A stretch of 8,237 nt of DNA from JADLDV01 sp964546355. Its GTDB lineage: Bacteria; Patescibacteriota; Minisyncoccia; Phycocordibacterales; UBA9973. How positions within the stretch are numbered: position 1 is the first letter of the stretch; the number at the start of each line of letters is the position of its first letter. Positions 6,324 through 8,237 of the stretch are shown in pieces. The notes under the pieces are model-generated. The model saw only the letters and a program-made list of their open reading frames with translations, did no database searches and was not told the DNA's origin. The translations under genes were made by a program, and so were the position numbers. The stretch covers positions 1 to 8,237 of the forward strand of contig CAZJJM010000025.1 of NCBI GenBank assembly GCA_964546355.1. The letters are read 5' to 3'.

Positions 6324-6491
6324 ATGGAAGAAATGAACTTTGGTGCTGATACAAAACTTAATGATCAAGAAATGATGCAAGAAAAACTTGATTCATTGCA
6401 AATGAAGTTACTTGAAGCTTCTGATGAAGATAAAGGTGCAATAGAAGAAGAAATTGCTGAACTTGAACAAAAACTTGGTTTGGTTTCATAG
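6324..6491 (+). CDS. Small acidic coiled-coil protein, 55 residues
   Basis: This short gene encodes 55 residues (MEEMNFGADT at the start, EQKLGLVS at the end). It is strongly acidic, lacks cysteine, has no signal peptide or membrane segment, and is predicted to be almost entirely helical. Leu and Met recur with heptad-like spacing from about residue 19 (MQEKLDSLQMKLLEA, then IEEEIAELEQKLGL), suggesting a two-helix coiled coil broken near SDEDKG (33-38). I do not recognise a family. Evidence that it is real: a perfect consensus promoter 26 bases upstream of the predicted leader's end, a palindromic terminator 10 bases after the TAG stop, and coherent coding character in between. It is therefore a monocistronic and probably highly expressed unit. 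The leader has no Shine-Dalgarno sequence. An alternative is a regulatory RNA that happens to contain this frame, which I consider less likely. Confidence 0.75.
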   Translation: MEEMNFGADTKLNDQEMMQEKLDSLQMKLLEASDEDKGAIEEEIAELEQKLGLVS

Positions 6492-6500
6492 TTATTTCAG

Positions 6501-6530
6501 TAAAAAATCCCTCATATGAGGGATTTTTTA
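6501..6530. terminator. Bidirectional perfect-palindrome terminator
   Basis: The 30 bases 6501-6530 form a perfect palindrome. As a hairpin, 6502-6513 pairs with 6518-6529 around an ATAT loop, with six T on the right arm and six A on the left. It can therefore end transcription on either strand. It lies 9 bases after the small gene and just before the rpiB promoter. Confidence 0.9.
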
Positions 6531-6544
6531 CTGTGCGGAGTCCA

Positions 6545-6553
6545 TGATATACT
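6545..6553 (+). promoter_or_regulatory. Extended -10 promoter of rpiB
   Basis: TGATATACT is an extended -10 (hexamer 6548-6553), identical to the one before gap. Only 6 bases separate the hexamer from the ATG at 6560, so the predicted transcription start coincides with the A of the start codon and the message would be leaderless. ATATAC (6547-6552) and GTATAT (6556-6561) form a small inverted repeat. A -35 would fall inside the upstream terminator and is not evident. Confidence 0.65.
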
Positions 6554-6559
6554 GAGTAT

Positions 6560-7000
6560 ATGAAAATCTACATTGCCGCAGATCATGCAGGGTTTGAGAT
6601 GAAAAATAAAATCGTAGAATACGTTACATCTCTCGGATATTCCGTAGAAGATATGGGCGCGCTCATGTACGATTCCCAAGATGATTATCCAGATTTTATT
6701 GCACCGCTTGCAGAGAAAGTTGCACTTGATGTCGATAGTCGAGGAATTATATTTGGAGGAAGTGGTCAAGGCGAAGCAATTGTTGCAAACAGGGTTTCTG
6801 GTATTCGTGCAGTAGTGTATTACGGTGGTACACTTGATATTCCTCGTCTTGCTCGTGAACATAATAACGCAAATATTCTTTCTGTGGGTGCACGGTTTGT
6901 TTCTCTTGAAGAGATACAGCAAGTAGTACAGATTTTCCTTGAAACAGAATTTATCGGTGAGGAACGTCATGTGCGTAGAATTACAAAAATAGATAAATAA
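6560..7000 (+). CDS. rpiB: Ribose-5-phosphate isomerase B, Glu-type active site
   Basis: This enzyme interconverts ribulose-5-phosphate and ribose-5-phosphate in the pentose phosphate pathway. The 146 residues match the RpiB/LacA/LacB family. The protein opens MKIYIAADHAGFEMK, with Asp8-His9 in the substrate site, and contains DYPDF (42-46) and LAREHNNAN (97-105, His101). A phosphate-binding basic stretch RHVRR (136-140) is near the C-terminus. The loop that carries the catalytic Cys in E. coli RpiB (CGTGIG) here reads GGSGQGE (66-72). It lacks the Cys but has Glu72, as in the mycobacterial enzyme, where a Glu is the proposed base. The start at 6560 gives the standard family N-terminus and is predicted leaderless. 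The rpe-like gene follows after 4 bases, so the two are co-transcribed. LacA/LacB-like activity on other sugar phosphates is possible but less likely in this context. Confidence 0.93.
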   Translation: MKIYIAADHAGFEMKNKIVEYVTSLGYSVEDMGALMYDSQDDYPDFIAPLAEKVALDVDSRGIIFGGSGQGEAIVANRVSGIRAVVYYGGTLDIPRLAREHNNANILSVGARFVSLEEIQQVVQIFLETEFIGEERHVRRITKIDK

Positions 7001-7004
7001 TAGT

Positions 7005-7736
7005 ATGCAAATCGTACCAGCAATATTACCGAAAAATTTTAAAGAATTAGAAACACAAATGACTGAAGTCGTGGGACTTGTTCCTGTTGTTCAGATTGAT
7101 ATTTGTGATGGGGTGTTTGTAAAAAATAGCACTTGGCCATATGGAGGAAGAATCGGTGCCTTTACTGATCCATCATGGCGCGCCATTGAGAGTGAAGAAG
7201 AAGGAATGCCGTATTGGGATAGTGTGGATATTGAACTTGATCTTATGGTTGCCGATCCAAAAGAAACACTCGAGAAATTAATCAAAATTGGTCCGACACG
7301 GATTGTATTTCACTACGCATCACTTGGCACAGATCCTGTAGCATTTTTCGAGACACTCGATCCGTACTATGCAAGTACCATGAAAATTGGGATTGCTCTT
7401 ACTCCAGACACGCCTGTTGATGTTATTGCTCCACTTATTCCATATGTTCATTTTATACAATGCATGGGTATAGAACGTGTGGGATTCCAAGGGCAACCAT
7501 TTGATGAACGAACACTCACTCTCGTGTCATCTATTCATGCCACATATCCTGAACTTGAAATCAGTGTTGACGGTGCTGTTTCTTTTGAAAATATTGATGA
7601 CCTCATAGAAGCAGGTGTTACTCGATTAGTAATTGGATCTGCGCTCTGGAACGCAGAAAATCCTCGAGCAGAATTGCAAGCATTTCAAACACATGTGGGA
7701 ATAGAAACAGTTGAAGAAGATGATGACATGCTATAA
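7005..7736 (+). CDS. rpe: Divergent ribulose-phosphate 3-epimerase-like protein
   Basis: Rpe interconverts ribulose-5-phosphate and xylulose-5-phosphate. This 243-residue TIM-barrel protein shows the family framework: VPAILPKNFKEL at the N-terminus, VVQIDICDGVFVKN (28-41, normally HVDVMDGHFVPN), ELDLMVADP (77-85, normally DVHLM-x-x-P), His103, GIALTPDTP (129-137), GFQGQPFDE (160-168) and ISVDGAV (186-192) with Asp189. GSALW (211-215) ends the barrel. The catalytic Asp32 and Asp189 equivalents are present, but the two histidines that usually bind the metal are Gln30 and Asp79. There is also an insertion of roughly ten residues near 50-72 and an acidic tail (EEDDD). It starts 4 bases after rpiB and its stop codon lies inside the transketolase -10 box. 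The neighbours support pentose phosphate epimerase activity. A related epimerase acting on another sugar phosphate remains possible. Confidence 0.85.
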   Translation: MQIVPAILPKNFKELETQMTEVVGLVPVVQIDICDGVFVKNSTWPYGGRIGAFTDPSWRAIESEEEGMPYWDSVDIELDLMVADPKETLEKLIKIGPTRIVFHYASLGTDPVAFFETLDPYYASTMKIGIALTPDTPVDVIAPLIPYVHFIQCMGIERVGFQGQPFDERTLTLVSSIHATYPELEISVDGAVSFENIDDLIEAGVTRLVIGSALWNAENPRAELQAFQTHVGIETVEEDDDML

Positions 7737-7737
7737 T
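7729..7737 (+). promoter_or_regulatory. Extended -10 promoter of the transketolase gene
   Basis: TGCTATAAT is a perfect extended -10 (hexamer 7732-7737) overlapping the last codons and stop of the rpe-like gene. The ATG at 7747 follows 9 bases after the hexamer, so the leader would be about 3 bases. The gene may be read both from this site and by readthrough from rpiB. Confidence 0.6.
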
Positions 7738-7746
7738 TAAAAGCAT

Positions 7747-8237
7747 ATGAATCTTGATGATAAAAAAATAAATCAACTCGAGAATATTGCAAATCAAATT
7801 CGCATTTCTATTATTGAAATGTTGATTCAAGCAGGGAGTGGACATACAGCAGGGCCACTTGGGATGACAGATGTGTTCGCATTGCTCTATTTCCATATAC
7901 TCAAACATGATCCCAAAAATCCTTTTTGGTCAGATCGTGATCGTGTAATTCTCTCAAACGGCCACATTTGTCCAGTGCTCTATGCGACTATGGCACATGC
8001 GGGATATTTCCCTATAGAAGAATTACAGACATTGCGTACATTCGGTTCACGACTTCAGGGTCATCCACATCGAGAATTCCTCCCTTTTCTAGAAACAAGT
8101 TCTGGTCCACTTGGTTCTGGGCTTTCTCAGGCAGTTGGAATGGCACTTATTGATCGTATTGATACCGGAGTTACGTCAGAAAAATATTTTTATTGTTTCC
8201 TTGGTGATGGTGAATTGAACGAAGGACAAAACTGGGA
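7747..8237 (+). CDS. tkt: Transketolase, N-terminal part (COG3959-like)
   Basis: The window ends inside this gene; 163 full codons are visible. Transketolase moves two-carbon units between sugar phosphates using thiamine diphosphate. The visible part has AGSGHTAGPLG (near 29-39), then WSDRDRVILSNGHICPVLYA. GHPHRE and SSGPLGSGLSQAVGMAL follow, and finally FLGDGELNEGQNW, the GDG-x-x-NEG thiamine diphosphate/Mg motif. The GHTAGPLG and GPLGSG forms (instead of GHPGG and GSLGQG) resemble the N-terminal subunits of split transketolases common in archaea and Patescibacteria. Whether the gene is split or full-length cannot be seen. The start at 7747 follows the extended -10 closely and has no ribosome binding site. 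It completes the rpiB-rpe-tkt group of non-oxidative pentose phosphate genes. Confidence 0.93.
   Translation, partial: MNLDDKKINQLENIANQIRISIIEMLIQAGSGHTAGPLGMTDVFALLYFHILKHDPKNPFWSDRDRVILSNGHICPVLYATMAHAGYFPIEELQTLRTFGSRLQGHPHREFLPFLETSSGPLGSGLSQAVGMALIDRIDTGVTSEKYFYCFLGDGELNEGQNW

Noticed and set aside
6512..6970. Antisense open frame over rpiB (152 residues)
   Set aside because: It is complementary to rpiB, Cys/Asn-rich without family features, and runs into the palindromic terminator.
1..8237. Recoded UGA, as in Gracilibacteria or Absconditabacteria
   Set aside because: Main genes contain no in-frame TGA, Trp and Gly use standard codons, and the 2238 gene ends naturally at TGA.
1..8237. 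Mobile elements, CRISPR arrays, tRNA, rRNA or riboswitches
   Set aside because: No transposase or integrase gene, regularly spaced repeat, cloverleaf-like sequence or long structured leader was seen; intergenic gaps are all under 100 bases.

Overview
The window looks like a chromosomal segment from a small-genome bacterium of the Candidate Phyla Radiation (Patescibacteria, Parcubacteria-like). This is inferred from AT-rich DNA, short intergenic gaps, compact divergent versions of core genes, a COG3959-type transketolase start, and central carbon metabolism built from glyceraldehyde-3-phosphate dehydrogenase (GAPDH) plus the non-oxidative pentose phosphate enzymes. Tryptophan is encoded by TGG, no in-frame TGA interrupts the main genes, and one gene ends in TGA, so the standard bacterial code fits. 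I see no mobile element, CRISPR array, rRNA or tRNA.

Layout. Bases 1-360 hold the 3' end of a SIMPL-domain (DUF541) gene, closed by a hairpin terminator. Bases 431-1252 encode a secreted, membrane-anchored protein with an Ig-like region. It converges on a minus-strand primary-type sigma factor (1282-2142) whose terminator abuts its stop codon. Bases 2143-2237 are a divergent promoter region. To the right, a 95-residue membrane protein (2238-2525) overlaps a class B penicillin-binding protein of the PBP2/MrdA type (2522-4219) by 4 bp. Next come gap (4248-5276) with a closely following 115-residue protein of unknown function, a DUF2231 membrane protein (5709-6242), and a 55-residue acidic helical protein (6324-6491) with its own consensus promoter and a perfect-palindrome terminator. 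The last block is rpiB (6560-7000), an rpe-like gene (7005-7736) and the 5' end of a transketolase (7747 to the window end).

How the genes work together. RpiB, Rpe and transketolase interconvert pentose phosphates and feed glyceraldehyde-3-phosphate and fructose-6-phosphate to glycolysis, where GAPDH acts. The PBP2 pair builds peptidoglycan during elongation. The sigma factor would serve the promoters seen here.

The most striking features concern expression. Five genes have a -10 box (four of extended TGnTATAAT type) ending only 6-9 bases before ATG, which predicts leaderless or nearly leaderless mRNAs. None of the 11 starts has a convincing Shine-Dalgarno sequence. Two enzymes also carry unusual active sites: RpiB has the mycobacterial-type Glu motif instead of the E. 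coli-type Cys, and the Rpe-like protein has replaced two of the usual metal-binding His residues. I found no clearly novel multi-gene system. The best candidates for something undescribed are the 55-residue protein, the 115-residue protein beside gap, and the start-site architecture.
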